This document shows, in pieces, positions 1-9,958 of a DNA stretch of 64,000 nucleotides; within the stretch, counting starts at the first letter, position 1, and each line of letters begins with the position of its first letter. The position numbers and the translations under genes are program-made. The notes beneath the pieces were generated by a model. The model was given only the letters and a program-made list of their open reading frames with translations. It was not told the origin of the DNA and did no database searches. Source of the DNA: Rhodoplanes serenus (lineage in GTDB: Bacteria > Pseudomonadota > Alphaproteobacteria > Rhizobiales > Xanthobacteraceae); NCBI GenBank assembly GCA_945897515.1, contig CAMDFO010000012.1, positions 1-64,000 of the forward strand. Reading direction: 5' to 3'.

Positions 1-66
1 CACCGGTTCGGCGCTCTTGAGCACCTCGGCATCGAAATTCGCGTCGGAAACCTTGCCAACGGCCAT
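1..66 (-). CDS. trxA: Thioredoxin TrxA, N-terminal fragment
   Basis: The 22 visible residues (ATG at 66-64, running off the left edge) read MAVGKVSDANFDAEVLKSAE and then PV. This is the usual start of alphaproteobacterial thioredoxin 1, just before the strand that leads to the WCGPC redox site. The active site lies outside the window, so the family call rests on the N-terminus and on context. In many Rhizobiales trxA follows addB-addA, as here: addA ends 83 bp upstream on the same strand. Thioredoxin reduces cytoplasmic protein disulfides. Confidence 0.8.
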   Translation of the reverse strand, partial: MAVGKVSDANFDAEVLKSAEPV

Positions 67-149
67 AGAGCACCTCGTTCGAATCGCGGGGAAAGCGAGA
101 CCCAGGGGAAAACGAACCTATGAACGCGGCGTGGGAGCGTCAAGCGCCC

Positions 150-3100
150 TCACGGGGAGGTGAGGCCAGCCAGCGCGGTATCCAGGGACGCGGCTGGAAT
201 CTCCATCAAATCAGGCACATCCGTCCATAGCAGCGCAGCCCGGACCGGCCGGTCTGGGTACAACTGGCGCAGCACGGCGCAGTAGATCGCGAGCTGGGCG
301 AGGTAGGCCGGCGGCACCTCGGCGAGGCTCCTGGGGGCCGGGTGGTTGGTCTTGTAGTCGGCGATCAGCACCTCGGCGGGAGTGACGACCAGCCGATCCA
401 CCACGCCCCCCGGAATCGGGCTGTCGCCGAGCCGGCCGACCATCGGAACCTCGGCCCGGCTGCCGGGCTCGAACAGCGCCGCGAACCGCAGGTCGACCAG
501 CACGGTCAGCGCCTGGTTCGCAATTGCATCGCGTTCGGCGTCGGTGAGATTTTTCTGGCGCGCGAGATATTTCAGCGCCGCATCCTTCCGGCGCTCGGGC
601 GGGATGTCGGGCAGCGACTGCATCAGTCGGTGCACGATGGTGCCGCGCGCCAGCGCCTTCTCCCGCTCGATACCGCTCGGTCCGGACGCGGCGTGATCGA
701 TCGCGCGTGACGGCGTGATCTTTTTTGTTCGCAGCGGCTCCGGCGGCGCGTCCTGCGTGAGCCAGGCCGGCAGGGCGGTCACCTGCGGCGCGCTCGCCGC
801 GACGGGAGGCTGGCCCGCCGGTTCGGGCGGCGATTTGCGAAAGCGCAACACCGTCTCGGTGCCGAAGTCGGAGGGCTCCTCGACCAGCACCCCCGATGCC
901 TCAAGCCCGCGGCTCACCAGATCGTACCAGCAGCCCGGCGGCATCGTGTTCTCGCCGACCGCGCCGCACACCACCAGCCGGTCGGCGGCGCGCGTCATCG
1001 CGACATACAACAGCCGGCTGTGCTCGTTCTCCGCCGCTTCGATCGACAACGCGCGTGCCGCGGCGGTCGGCGCGATGTCGTCGCGCTTGTTCGGCATCCA
1101 GGCGAGGCTGTCCGGCGTTCCTGGCGCCACGTCGCGCACCGGGAGCGCCAGCAGGCGCGGCTGGTACGGCGCCGGCCCGGCCGGCACCGTCGTGGTATCC
1201 GCCAGAACGACGACCGGCGCTTCGAGTCCCTTCGCGCCATGCACGGTCATGACCCGCACCTCGTCGCGTGCGATCTCCATGTCGCGCTTGATCTCCGCCG
1301 AGGCGGTCCGCATCCAGCTCACGAACCCTTGCAGCGACGGCGTCTCGCGGCTCTCGTAGTCGAGCGCCAGGTTAAGGAATTCGTCGAGCGCGTCGTTCGC
1401 CTCGGGTCCGAGCCGCGAGAGAAACGCTTTCCGTCCGCCCTGCGCGCTCAGCAGCCGCGCGTAGAATGCAAACGGGCTCAGCGTGTGGGCGTCGTCGGCC
1501 ATCGCATCGAGCCGTGCCGACAGATCGGCCCGCTGCTCGCGAAGCGTAGCGTGCAGCGAACCCTTGCGGCCGAACGCCAGCGCAAACAGCTCATCCTCCG
1601 ACAAGCCGACCAGCGGACTTTTTAGCACCGTCGCCAGCGCCAGATCGTCCTCGGGCAAGAGCACCGCGTCGGCGAGCACCAGCAAATCCATCACCGCGAT
1701 ATGATCCGTCAGGATCAGGCGGTCGGCGCCGGCCACCGGCACGCCTTCGTTCTTCAGCGCGCGGATCACCGACTCGAACAGCACGCCGCGCTGGCGCACC
1801 AGAATGAGCACGTCGCCCGCACGCAACGGATGGCGCTCCGCTCCGTCGCCGACCATGTCGCCGCGCGCGATCCATGTTTTCACCGCCACGGCGATCTGCC
1901 GCGCCAGTTTGACCCGCGGATTGGTCTCCGTCGTCTTGTCGAACGGCGCGTCCCAGGGATCGATCGGATCCTTCTTGTCCGGCTCGATCAGCTTCCACAG
2001 CTCGACCAGACCGGGCGCTAAGGCGCGCACCGCCTCGTGCACGGTCGGCACCGGATCGACGGTCAGGCCCGCATGCGCGGCCGGCTGCCGGAACACGATG
2101 TCGACCGCTTCGAGCACGGTCGGCACCGAGCGGAACGAATACTTGAACGGGATGGTGCGGAACGCCTGCTCGGCGCCGGCGTGCATGCCCTCGAAAAAGC
2201 TGCGCATGCCGGCGAACGCCTCGGGCGCCGCGCCCTGGAATGAGAAGATCGACTGCTTGTCGTCGCCGACCGCGAAAATCGAGCGCCGCAACGTGCTGCG
2301 CGCGCCAGCGCCCGCGGTGAACTCCGCGACGAATTTCTTGATGATGTCCCACTGGTCCGGGCTGGTATCCTGGGCTTCGTCGATCAGCACGTGGTCGATG
2401 CCGAGGTCGAGCTTGTAGTGCACCCACCGCGCTTCGTAGCGCCCCAACAAATCGCGGGTGCGCGCGATCAGGTCGTTGTAGTCCAGCAGCCCACGCTGGT
2501 CTTTTTCCGCCGCGTAGCGCCCGCTGACTTCGGTCGCGACCGTCAGCAGCGCCCGGGTGCGGTCGCGGATCATGATGGCGCGCCGCCGCCCGCACAGCAT
2601 TTCCATGCGCGCCTGTTCGGCGACGATGCGTTGTGCAAGCTCGGGATGCTTCTTCGCCAGTCCCCCGGTGATGATGCTCTTGCGGAACTCGCTCCCGTCC
2701 GTGAGGAACACCGACAGATAGGCCCCGATCCGCGTTCGGCCCGATGCCGCCGCCGCATCGGCCAGCCGCCGGCCCTGCTTCTGGTCGTTGCTGGAGCTTG
2801 CGGCGCAGAAGGCCGCCACCGACCGCCATTCGCTCGATGGCAGATGCGGTCCGTCGAGGATTTCCGCCTCGACCGCATCCAGCGTGTCGCCCGGCGCGAT
2901 CCCGAACGCCGCCGACAGTCCAGCCATCGCCGGGTCCAGGCCGCCCGCGTGATCGAGCCATTCAGCGATCGGCTCGCGCTTGGCGATCGCCTCGTTCAGC
3001 CCCTCCTGGAAGCCGAAATCGCTCACCACCGGAATGATCGCCGCAAGCGCCTGTCCGATAGGTCCGCTCGGATTGTTGGCAGCCTCCAGCAGGACGTCGC

Positions 3101-3590
3101 GCCTGATCCGCTCCAGCATCTGCTTCTGCTGCACGTCCTCCAGCACGCGGAAGCGCGCCGCGACATTGGCCTCGAACGGAAATTGTTGGAGAAGGCGCGT
3201 GCAGAAACCGTGGATGGTCTGCACCTTCAGTCCGCCCGGCGTCTCCAGTGCCAGCGCGAACAGTTGTCTCGCGCGAGCCCGCCATTTGTCTCCCTTGGCT
3301 TTTGCGCCGGTGCTGGCGATGGCCTTGTCGAGCGCGGCATCGTCGAGCGTGGTCCAGTGGCTCAGAATGTTGAACACGCGGTTCGCCATGTTGGCGGACG
3401 CCGCCTTGGTGAATGTCAGGCACAGGATCTTTGCCGGATCGGTGCCGTCGAGCAGCAGCCGGATCACGCGTTGCGCCAGCACATGCGTCTTGCCGGCGCC
3501 AGCGTTGGCCGACACCCACACCGACGCGGACGGGTCCGACGCCGCGTGCTGGTCGGCGATGACGGCGGGCGGGATGGCGCGCTCGTTCAT
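150..3590 (-). CDS. addA: Double-strand break repair helicase AddA (alphaproteobacterial type)
   Basis: This 1146-residue UvrD-like helicase-nuclease is the AddA half of the AddAB (RecBCD-equivalent) complex, which unwinds and trims broken DNA ends for RecA loading. Walker A is SANAGAGKTH at about residues 27-36 and Walker B is LIDEAQDTSPDQW near residue 400. The helicase motif VMTVHGAKGLEAPVV follows, and the C-terminal RecB-type nuclease motif IADYKTNHPAP sits near residue 1078. Length and ends match alpha-type AddA. The start codon overlaps the addB stop by 4 nt (ATGA), so the two are translationally coupled. All hallmark motifs are present and it looks intact. Confidence 0.96.
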   Translation of the reverse strand: MNERAIPPAVIADQHAASDPSASVWVSANAGAGKTHVLAQRVIRLLLDGTDPAKILCLTFTKAASANMANRVFNILSHWTTLDDAALDKAIASTGAKAKGDKWRARARQLFALALETPGGLKVQTIHGFCTRLLQQFPFEANVAARFRVLEDVQQKQMLERIRRDVLLEAANNPSGPIGQALAAIIPVVSDFGFQEGLNEAIAKREPIAEWLDHAGGLDPAMAGLSAAFGIAPGDTLDAVEAEILDGPHLPSSEWRSVAAFCAASSSNDQKQGRRLADAAAASGRTRIGAYLSVFLTDGSEFRKSIITGGLAKKHPELAQRIVAEQARMEMLCGRRRAIMIRDRTRALLTVATEVSGRYAAEKDQRGLLDYNDLIARTRDLLGRYEARWVHYKLDLGIDHVLIDEAQDTSPDQWDIIKKFVAEFTAGAGARSTLRRSIFAVGDDKQSIFSFQGAAPEAFAGMRSFFEGMHAGAEQAFRTIPFKYSFRSVPTVLEAVDIVFRQPAAHAGLTVDPVPTVHEAVRALAPGLVELWKLIEPDKKDPIDPWDAPFDKTTETNPRVKLARQIAVAVKTWIARGDMVGDGAERHPLRAGDVLILVRQRGVLFESVIRALKNEGVPVAGADRLILTDHIAVMDLLVLADAVLLPEDDLALATVLKSPLVGLSEDELFALAFGRKGSLHATLREQRADLSARLDAMADDAHTLSPFAFYARLLSAQGGRKAFLSRLGPEANDALDEFLNLALDYESRETPSLQGFVSWMRTASAEIKRDMEIARDEVRVMTVHGAKGLEAPVVVLADTTTVPAGPAPYQPRLLALPVRDVAPGTPDSLAWMPNKRDDIAPTAAARALSIEAAENEHSRLLYVAMTRAADRLVVCGAVGENTMPPGCWYDLVSRGLEASGVLVEEPSDFGTETVLRFRKSPPEPAGQPPVAASAPQVTALPAWLTQDAPPEPLRTKKITPSRAIDHAASGPSGIEREKALARGTIVHRLMQSLPDIPPERRKDAALKYLARQKNLTDAERDAIANQALTVLVDLRFAALFEPGSRAEVPMVGRLGDSPIPGGVVDRLVVTPAEVLIADYKTNHPAPRSLAEVPPAYLAQLAIYCAVLRQLYPDRPVRAALLWTDVPDLMEIPAASLDTALAGLTSP

Positions 3591-6500
3591 TCGGCGCTGC
3601 CCTCCGCGTCTTCAGCGCCCCCCGACAGCGACCATTCCCGTACCCGCGACAGATGATCGTAGTCGCCGCCGCCGCGCCTCATGAACATCGGCCGCTCGCG
3701 CGAGCGGTACGGTGTATCCGGGTCCTCGAATTTTGCGATCACGGCGGACAGCCGTTTCAACGCCATGTCGGCTTCGAGATCGGGCGTGCTGTCCTTCCAC
3801 ACCACCGGCTTCGACTCGCCCGGCGGCTCGCCGCCGCGGATCGAGATGTAGATGAATTCGGCAATCGAGGCGCCCGGCGGAATGTCGCCGAAGCGTCCCG
3901 CACGCAGGATCGCGCCTTCCAGTGTGAGCTGCGGCGACAGGCCCGATTTCACCTGCGGCGGCGTCGGGACCTGTCCGGTCTTGTAGTCCAGGATGGCGTA
4001 GCGGCCATCGGCCAGATGCTCGATGCGGTCGGCGCGGGCGCGCAGCGTGAAGGTGCGGTCGCCGACCGCGATCTCGACGCCGCCCGCGACCTCGACGTCG
4101 AGCTTGCGAATGTTGGCGCGCCGCTCCGGCTCGAACGTCGCGGCAAACCATCCGGCGATCCGCTCGAACCGCGGCCACCAGAACGCCTGCGCATCGGGGA
4201 ACTCGGCGAGCGTGGAGAAATGCTGCTTGCCCAGCTTGAGCAGCTCGCCCACCGCATCGTCCGGCAGCCCCGCCTTGTACGTTTCGGCGAACGCGCCGAT
4301 GGCGTTGTGGATTACGGTGCCGCGGTCGCGCGCGCCGGGCGGCGTATCGACGGCGTCGAGCGGCTGGAGCCGCAGGATGCGGCGGGCATAGATCGAATAG
4401 GGATCGCGCAGCCACGTTTCGATCTCGGTGACCGTCAGTGAACTCGGACGTGCGTCGCGCGGCGGCCTCGGTTCCGGCCGGGCGACCGGCCGGGCGCGCT
4501 GCGCTGGTTGATCGAGCGCCCGCGCCAGCGTGACGTAATGCGCGCCGCGTTCTAACGCGACCTTCCATCGCTCGTCGCCCGCGACCGCCGCGAGTCGCTG
4601 CACGAACCGTGACGCCACCGTCGGCGCGCCCGCGAGCTTGGCCGCGCGGGTCAATATCACCTCATGCGCGCCCAGCGCCTGCGCGAAGTCGTGCGCCGAC
4701 AGCCCGATGCGCCGCTCCGGCAGATCGAGCTTGAGCCGGTGCCGCATCGGCCGGTTGAGCCAGGGATCGGCCCGGGTCTGCGGCGGCCAGACGCCCTCGA
4801 CCATGCCGCCGAGCACCATGCGGTCGACGTTCTGCAAGCGCGCTTCGAGCGAGCCGAAGATGCGCACCCGCACGTCCTGTTCCTCTCGCAGCCGCACCAC
4901 GTGCTCGGCGATGGCGGCGTGAAAGAACTCGCCGTAATGCGCCGGCGCGATGGTGAGCCGGCCGTAGGCTTCGATCTCGTCGAACGCCTTGGCCAGTTCC
5001 TCGGTTTCGCCGCCGAGCGTGCGGACGACGTCGCGATGCAGCCTGGCGATTGCGGCGACCGGCAGCGGCTTCGCCTTGATGGCTTCAAGCGGAGCAAACG
5101 CCGAGCGGAGTGTCGCGACGAGAGCAGCGGCGGCGTCCAGCTCGGCGTCGGTCAGCTCGGTGCGTGGATCGGAACGATGCAGCGAGGTTGCTTCGCGGCG
5201 GCGGAATTTTGCAAGCTCGCCGCGAAACGCCGCAAGCGCTTGTTCGAGCCCCTCTACCCCCTCGCGCGGCCGGTTGCCGCGCAGGATCGCTCGCTCAAGC
5301 GCCGCCACCGCGCGCCTCTCGAACCGGCATATCGGGTGCTTGAGCAGCGCCAGCAGCGTCACCGGCTCAAGCCCCTTCAGTGCGGCCTCGGCGGCCAGTC
5401 TTGCGAACACGCCGGCCTCGGTGTCGGCGAGCCGGTCGCCGCCGGAATCGTCAGCCGCGATGTTCCAACGGGCCAGCGCCGCGAGCACGCGGCGGGCCAG
5501 CGCGCGGTCGGGCGTGACCAGCGCCGCGGTCTTGCCCGGCGTCTCCACCGCCTCGCGTAGCGCGACCGCAATCGCCAGCGCTTCTTCTTCGGCGTTGGCG
5601 GCCTCGACCACCGCGATGCCCTCGAGCGCTGTGTCCGCGTGGGTGGAAAAATCCGGCGCGGCGAGACCTTGCTGCCAGCGTTCGGTGGTGGCTGCGGGAC
5701 GAAGCGCCTCCGAGAGCAGCCGTTCCCGGCCGTGCGGCGCGGGTTCCGCCAGTACGGTGACAGTTTCGCGCAGAATACCGATCCGTTTGAGCAGTGCGTG
5801 CATGGCGTACTGCGGATGGCCGTGGCTCGGTTCGTCCTTCTCGCCGTCGCCCGCGATCTGCTCCCAGGACGCTTTGTCGAGATCAATGTCGAGGCCAGGC
5901 AGCACCACCGCGCCATGCGGCAGCTTCGCGATGGTCGCAAGCAGCTTCGCAGTGGCCGGCATCGAACCGGTGGAGCCCGCAGCGATCACCGGCGCCCGCG
6001 TGTTGGCGAGCCGCGCGCTTTCGGCTTCGATCAGCCGGTCGCGCCGGTCCGCCGGCTCGATCTTGCCTTGCTCGTTGAGGTGCGCCGGCCATTGCTGGCG
6101 CGCGACGATGTTCAGGAACGCCATCGTCTTCTGCCAATAGACATCAAGCGCGTCGGGCACCAGCGTGTCGAGCGCGTCCCACGGCACCTGCCGGGTGGTC
6201 ATGTCGTCCATCAGGCGCGCGAGGTCGGAGGCGAGCGCCAGCGCCGCCGCCGGAGTCTGCGCCACCAGCGAAACGTCCTCGCCGGTTCGCATGCCCGGCT
6301 GGGTCGCCCATTTCAGGATCAGCTCGGCCAGCAATGCGTTTCGCTCGAAGCCACCGAGCGCTTCCGGCAGGTCGAGGGTTGCGGCACCTGCGTTGGCAAA
6401 TTCGGCAAACGCGATTTCGTCCTCGTCGACATCGCCGATCGGAATAATGCGCGGCAGGATCGCGGCGTCGGTCTTGAGCGCCTCAAGAAAGATGAGGCGA

Positions 6501-6667
6501 GCCTGCCGGCAGGCGCGGCGGGTCGGCAAGTAGAGCGTGGCCGACGCCAACGCCAGCGGATCGCCCGCCCCGGGGAAGCCTTTCACGAGACGGCCCGCAA
6601 CCAGTGCGTCGATCAGCGTGCGGAGGAACGGCGCGGACGCCGGAATGGTGAAGACCGATGCAGGCAT
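3587..6667 (-). CDS. addB: Double-strand break repair protein AddB (alphaproteobacterial type)
   Basis: This 1026-residue partner of AddA begins MPASVFTIPASAPFLRTL, the typical alpha-type AddB start. An in-frame extension to 6736 is rejected because it runs into murU coding sequence. The C-terminal nuclease motif AILDYKTGQVPTPPQ lies near residue 892, preceded by the RARADRIEHL strand, as in PD-(D/E)XK AddB proteins. I do not see the four-cysteine Fe-S arrangement known from Bacillus AddB. The start overlaps the murU stop by one base (TGATG), and the 3' end overlaps addA, consistent with one operon. Confidence 0.94.
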   Translation of the reverse strand: MPASVFTIPASAPFLRTLIDALVAGRLVKGFPGAGDPLALASATLYLPTRRACRQARLIFLEALKTDAAILPRIIPIGDVDEDEIAFAEFANAGAATLDLPEALGGFERNALLAELILKWATQPGMRTGEDVSLVAQTPAAALALASDLARLMDDMTTRQVPWDALDTLVPDALDVYWQKTMAFLNIVARQQWPAHLNEQGKIEPADRRDRLIEAESARLANTRAPVIAAGSTGSMPATAKLLATIAKLPHGAVVLPGLDIDLDKASWEQIAGDGEKDEPSHGHPQYAMHALLKRIGILRETVTVLAEPAPHGRERLLSEALRPAATTERWQQGLAAPDFSTHADTALEGIAVVEAANAEEEALAIAVALREAVETPGKTAALVTPDRALARRVLAALARWNIAADDSGGDRLADTEAGVFARLAAEAALKGLEPVTLLALLKHPICRFERRAVAALERAILRGNRPREGVEGLEQALAAFRGELAKFRRREATSLHRSDPRTELTDAELDAAAALVATLRSAFAPLEAIKAKPLPVAAIARLHRDVVRTLGGETEELAKAFDEIEAYGRLTIAPAHYGEFFHAAIAEHVVRLREEQDVRVRIFGSLEARLQNVDRMVLGGMVEGVWPPQTRADPWLNRPMRHRLKLDLPERRIGLSAHDFAQALGAHEVILTRAAKLAGAPTVASRFVQRLAAVAGDERWKVALERGAHYVTLARALDQPAQRARPVARPEPRPPRDARPSSLTVTEIETWLRDPYSIYARRILRLQPLDAVDTPPGARDRGTVIHNAIGAFAETYKAGLPDDAVGELLKLGKQHFSTLAEFPDAQAFWWPRFERIAGWFAATFEPERRANIRKLDVEVAGGVEIAVGDRTFTLRARADRIEHLADGRYAILDYKTGQVPTPPQVKSGLSPQLTLEGAILRAGRFGDIPPGASIAEFIYISIRGGEPPGESKPVVWKDSTPDLEADMALKRLSAVIAKFEDPDTPYRSRERPMFMRRGGGDYDHLSRVREWSLSGGAEDAEGSAE

Positions 6668-7380
6668 CACCCCGTGCTCGCTGCGATCGCCGCTTCGGCC
6701 TGCGCGATCGCGTCGGGCGTGCCGACATGCATCCACACGCCCTCAAGCCGCAGTCCGTGCAGCCGTCCGGCTTCGATGGCGCGGTCGAACAGCCGGGTCA
6801 GGGAGAATGCGCCCTGCGGCGCGCCGGCGAACATCGCGGGAGAGAGAATGGCAGCGCCGGCATAGACGAATGGCGTCACTTCGTTCTCGCGCCGTCGCTG
6901 CAAGCGGCCGTCGGCGTCCATGGTGAAATCGCCGCGGCCGTCATAACCGATGCTGGTGGCGACCGGCGCGAGCAGCAGTAGCGCATCCATGCGCGCCGGA
7001 TCGAACGCCGCATCGAGTCGTTCGAGATTGGGTTTCGCGCCATCGATCCACAGCGTGTCCGAGTTGACGTGAAAGAATGGTTCGCCGCCCAATTGGCCGA
7101 GCGCCTTGACCACGCCGCCGCCGGTGTCGAGCAGTTGCCCGCGCTCGTCGGAGATCGCGATTCGCGGCCGCTGGCGGCGGCTCAGGTGCCGCTCCAGCAG
7201 GTCGGCGAGATAATGCACGTTGACCACGGCATGCTCGACTCCGGCAGCGGCCAGGCGATCCAGCACATGGTCGATCAGCGGCTTGCCGGCGACCGGCACC
7301 ATCGGCTTGGGCATCCGCTCGGTGAGCGGGCGCATGCGCTCGCCCTTTCCGGCGGCGAGCACCATGGCGTGGCGGGGCAT
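6667..7380 (-). CDS. murU: MurU-like nucleotidyltransferase (N-acetylmuramate-1-phosphate uridylyltransferase)
   Basis: This 237-residue cytoplasmic sugar-nucleotidyltransferase has the N-terminal signature LAAGKGERMRPLTERMPKP at about residues 8-26, followed by DTGGGVVKAL and a metal-site HVNSDTLW. In Pseudomonas, MurU converts MurNAc-1-phosphate to UDP-MurNAc in a recycling route that bypasses de novo synthesis and lowers fosfomycin sensitivity. The gene for an AmgK-type sugar kinase lies 11 bp upstream in the same operon, which makes MurU more likely than a generic glucose-1-phosphate transferase. The ATG at 7380 is chosen because the protein aligns from MPRHAMVLAAG. A longer in-frame reading up to 8580 is antisense-like noise across the neighbouring gene. 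Confidence 0.88.
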   Translation of the reverse strand: MPRHAMVLAAGKGERMRPLTERMPKPMVPVAGKPLIDHVLDRLAAAGVEHAVVNVHYLADLLERHLSRRQRPRIAISDERGQLLDTGGGVVKALGQLGGEPFFHVNSDTLWIDGAKPNLERLDAAFDPARMDALLLLAPVATSIGYDGRGDFTMDADGRLQRRRENEVTPFVYAGAAILSPAMFAGAPQGAFSLTRLFDRAIEAGRLHGLRLEGVWMHVGTPDAIAQAEAAIAASTG

Positions 7381-7391
7381 TGCGGTCTCTC

Positions 7392-8927
7392 TCACGGCTT
7401 CATGCCCGGCACATTGGCGATGTACCAGGCGTTGAGCGATCCCAGCGACGGATGCGCCAGCGAGCGCTGCAGGTAGTTCCATACGCGCGGCATGTGTCGC
7501 AGATATTGCGGCTTGCCGTCGCGGCGGTCGAGCCGCGCGAAAATGCCGAGAATTTTCGACGCGCGCTGCGCCGCGAGCGTGGCGTAGGCCCGGATGAACG
7601 CCGGTGCGTCGAAATCGGTGTCCATGCTGATCCGGGTGCGTACGTAGTGGCTCAGCAGCGAGACCTCCAGGTCTTCCGGCACGTCGACGCGGGCATCCTG
7701 CAGCAGCGAGGCGAGATCGTAGGCGGCGGGGCCCATCACCGCGTCCTGGAAATCCAGCAGGCCGATCCGCGCGCTGCCGTGGCGGTCGGGCAGCCACAGC
7801 AGGTTGGGCGAATGATAATCGCGCAGCACCCAGCTCAGGTTGTTGTCCTTGATGACGTCGAGCGCCTCGCGCCACAGCGCCACATACGCGGCGCGCGTCG
7901 ATTCCGGAATCGCCGCGCCGAGCGACGGCAGGTACCAGTCGAGCAGCAGCTCGACCTCGATCAGCAGCGCGTCCATGTCGTAACGCGGCAGCTTGTGCTC
8001 GACGTGCGGCGATACCGGCAGCGTGTCGGGCAGCGCCTGGCTGTGCAGCTCGACCAGCACGTCGGTCGCGGCCCGATAGCGCGCCTCGATCGGCTCCGGC
8101 GGCTCGCCCTCGACCACCAGGCCGTTGCCGAGATCCTCGATGATCAGCAGTCCCTCTTCGACATCGGCCTCGTAGATGTGTGGCGCCGAAAAGCTGTAAT
8201 GCCGCAGCCCGTGCGCCATCGCGACGAACGCCTTCACGTCCTCGGCGAGATGCGCGATCGCGCTGTACGGCTTGCCGTCGCGCACCGGCGGGCCGTCCGG
8301 GCGGCGCGGCGAATTCATCAGGATCGCGATGTGGTCGCCGACCTTGAGCCGCTCGTAGGACCGGGTCGAGGCGTCGCCCTGGATGCGCTTGCGCTCGGCG
8401 GTGGCGTAGCCGGTGGAATCGAGAAACCGCCGGATCGCGGCGATCCGCTCGGCGCGTGCCGCGAACGCGCCATAGCCGGTGACGCGCGCGTTGCGGTATT
8501 CCGGCCCGCGCTGCGGCGCCAGGCTGAACGCCACGTCGAGCCGGCTGGCCGGCAGGAAGCCCGCCGCCCGGTCGGGCCATTCCAGCAGCACGATGGCGTC
8601 CTTCGGCAGGTCGTCGAAGCCGAGCTCGGCGAGCTCGCCCGGACCGTCCAGCCGGTACAGGTCGGCGTGCACCACGGTCAGCCGCGGCAGCTCGTAGGTC
8701 TGCATCAGCGTGAACGAGGGGCTCGGCACCGATAGGCTGGGATCGCCGGCCAGATGGCGGATCATGGCGCGGGCGAAGGTGGTCTTGCCGGCCCCCAGAT
8801 CGCCGGACAGCGTGACCAGATCGCCCGGCTCCAGCATCGCGGCGATGTCCACGACAAGCCGCTCCGTCGCCCGCTCGTCCGCCAGCGCGACGCTATGGCT
8901 CGATCCGCCGGAGGTGAGAGGGAGCAT
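7392..8927 (-). CDS. tsaE: TsaE-AmgK fusion: tRNA threonylcarbamoyl ATPase plus sugar-kinase-like phosphotransferase
   Basis: This 511-residue two-domain protein combines two activities. Residues about 1-150 are TsaE, the ATPase of the t6A37 tRNA-modification complex, with P-loop SGDLGAGKTTFA at about 41-52 and the TsaE signature VLLEWPD near 117. Residues about 165-511 are an aminoglycoside-phosphotransferase-fold kinase with catalytic loop RDYHSPNLLW near 365 and metal-binding LLDFQDAVMGPAAYD near 392. This matches AmgK, the MurNAc/GlcNAc anomeric kinase. Such fusions are known in Alphaproteobacteria. MurU, the next enzyme of the recycling path, is encoded 11 bp downstream. Confidence 0.93.
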   Translation of the reverse strand: MLPLTSGGSSHSVALADERATERLVVDIAAMLEPGDLVTLSGDLGAGKTTFARAMIRHLAGDPSLSVPSPSFTLMQTYELPRLTVVHADLYRLDGPGELAELGFDDLPKDAIVLLEWPDRAAGFLPASRLDVAFSLAPQRGPEYRNARVTGYGAFAARAERIAAIRRFLDSTGYATAERKRIQGDASTRSYERLKVGDHIAILMNSPRRPDGPPVRDGKPYSAIAHLAEDVKAFVAMAHGLRHYSFSAPHIYEADVEEGLLIIEDLGNGLVVEGEPPEPIEARYRAATDVLVELHSQALPDTLPVSPHVEHKLPRYDMDALLIEVELLLDWYLPSLGAAIPESTRAAYVALWREALDVIKDNNLSWVLRDYHSPNLLWLPDRHGSARIGLLDFQDAVMGPAAYDLASLLQDARVDVPEDLEVSLLSHYVRTRISMDTDFDAPAFIRAYATLAAQRASKILGIFARLDRRDGKPQYLRHMPRVWNYLQRSLAHPSLGSLNAWYIANVPGMKP

Positions 8928-8993
8928 CGGCCCTTTCGCTTTTGATTCGCGCGGACCTTTGATAGCCGATTTGCCGGAAATCCGCTGCGGGCG

Positions 8994-9809
8994 CTACCGC
9001 GCCGCCTCGTTCAGCCGGTCGGCGAAATAGCCGATGGTCTTGCGATACACCAGCGCCCGGTTCCACTCGCGCAGCACCTCGAAGTTCGCCGAGCCCTCGT
9101 TCCAGGGCTGGCCCGGCTTCCAGCCGTGGCCCTTGAGGAAGTTCGCGGTGGAGGCCAGCACGTCCGGCACGCTGCGGATCAGGTCGGCGCGGCCGTTGCC
9201 GTCGTAGTCGATGGCGAAACGATAATACGACGACGGCAGGAACTGGGTCTGCCCAAGCTCGCCCGCATAAGCGCCCTTCAGCTCGGCGAGCGTGAGGTCG
9301 CCGCGCTGGAGGATCTGCAGCGCCGCCAGCAACTCCTTCTGGAACAGCTCGGTGCGGCGGCAGTCGTGCGCCATGGTCGCCAGCACGCGCACCACCGGAA
9401 GCTTGCCGTGGTCGCCGCCGAAGGTCGTCTCCAGTCCCCAGATCGAGACCAGGATCGCGCCCGGCACGCCGAACTGCCGCTCGATCCGCGACAGCAGCGC
9501 GGCGTGCCGCTGCATCAGTTGCGCGCCGCGCTTGATCCGGCCCGCGCTGACGCGCGTCGCCACGTAATCCTCGAAGCTCTTGCGGAAGGTGCCGCGCTGG
9601 CGCCGGTCGAACGCCAGCACCGCCTGATCCTGGGTGACGCCCTCGAACGCCGCGGCGATGACCTGGCGCGACACGCCGGCCGCGGCGGCCTCGCGCGACA
9701 TGGCGGCGATGAAGGCGTTGAAATCGCCGCCGCATTGCGCGGCGCGGGCGGGTGCGGCGAGGAGGGCGAAGAAAAGCAGGCCGGCCAGCAGTCTGGTCAT
9801 ATCCAGCAC
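8994..9809 (-). CDS. Lytic murein transglycosylase, MltB family
   Basis: This 271-residue exported peptidoglycan lytic enzyme has a hydrophobic signal peptide ending near ARA-AQC (residue 24). The fold is SLT_2/MltB. The catalytic glutamate is E127 in IWGLETTFGG, and the family motifs GELGQTQFLPSSYYRFAIDY and DLIRSVPDVLASTANFL are both present. It cleaves glycan strands to anhydro-muropeptides, the input for the AmgK/MurU recycling genes that follow 66 bp downstream on the same strand. The start could be 9809 or the ATG at 9800. The peptidoglycan-binding domain often attached to this family is absent. Confidence 0.93.
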   Translation of the reverse strand: MLDMTRLLAGLLFFALLAAPARAAQCGGDFNAFIAAMSREAAAAGVSRQVIAAAFEGVTQDQAVLAFDRRQRGTFRKSFEDYVATRVSAGRIKRGAQLMQRHAALLSRIERQFGVPGAILVSIWGLETTFGGDHGKLPVVRVLATMAHDCRRTELFQKELLAALQILQRGDLTLAELKGAYAGELGQTQFLPSSYYRFAIDYDGNGRADLIRSVPDVLASTANFLKGHGWKPGQPWNEGSANFEVLREWNRALVYRKTIGYFADRLNEAAR

Positions 9810-9958
9810 CTATCGCCCCCCGGCGGCGGCTTTGATGGCATGGCGCGGGGAAAGGCTCAAGGTGTCCCGTCGGATTGCGCAGCCGGCGAGTGCTTCCGGG
9901 GTCCTGCGCCGCCTGCTACCGTCGATGCGGTTCCGGAACTCATCGAAGGATCGAAGTC

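Noticed and set aside
7381-8580. In-frame N-terminal extension of murU
   Set aside because: It runs through the TsaE-AmgK coding region with Arg/Ala-rich composition; the nucleotidyltransferase aligns from 7380.
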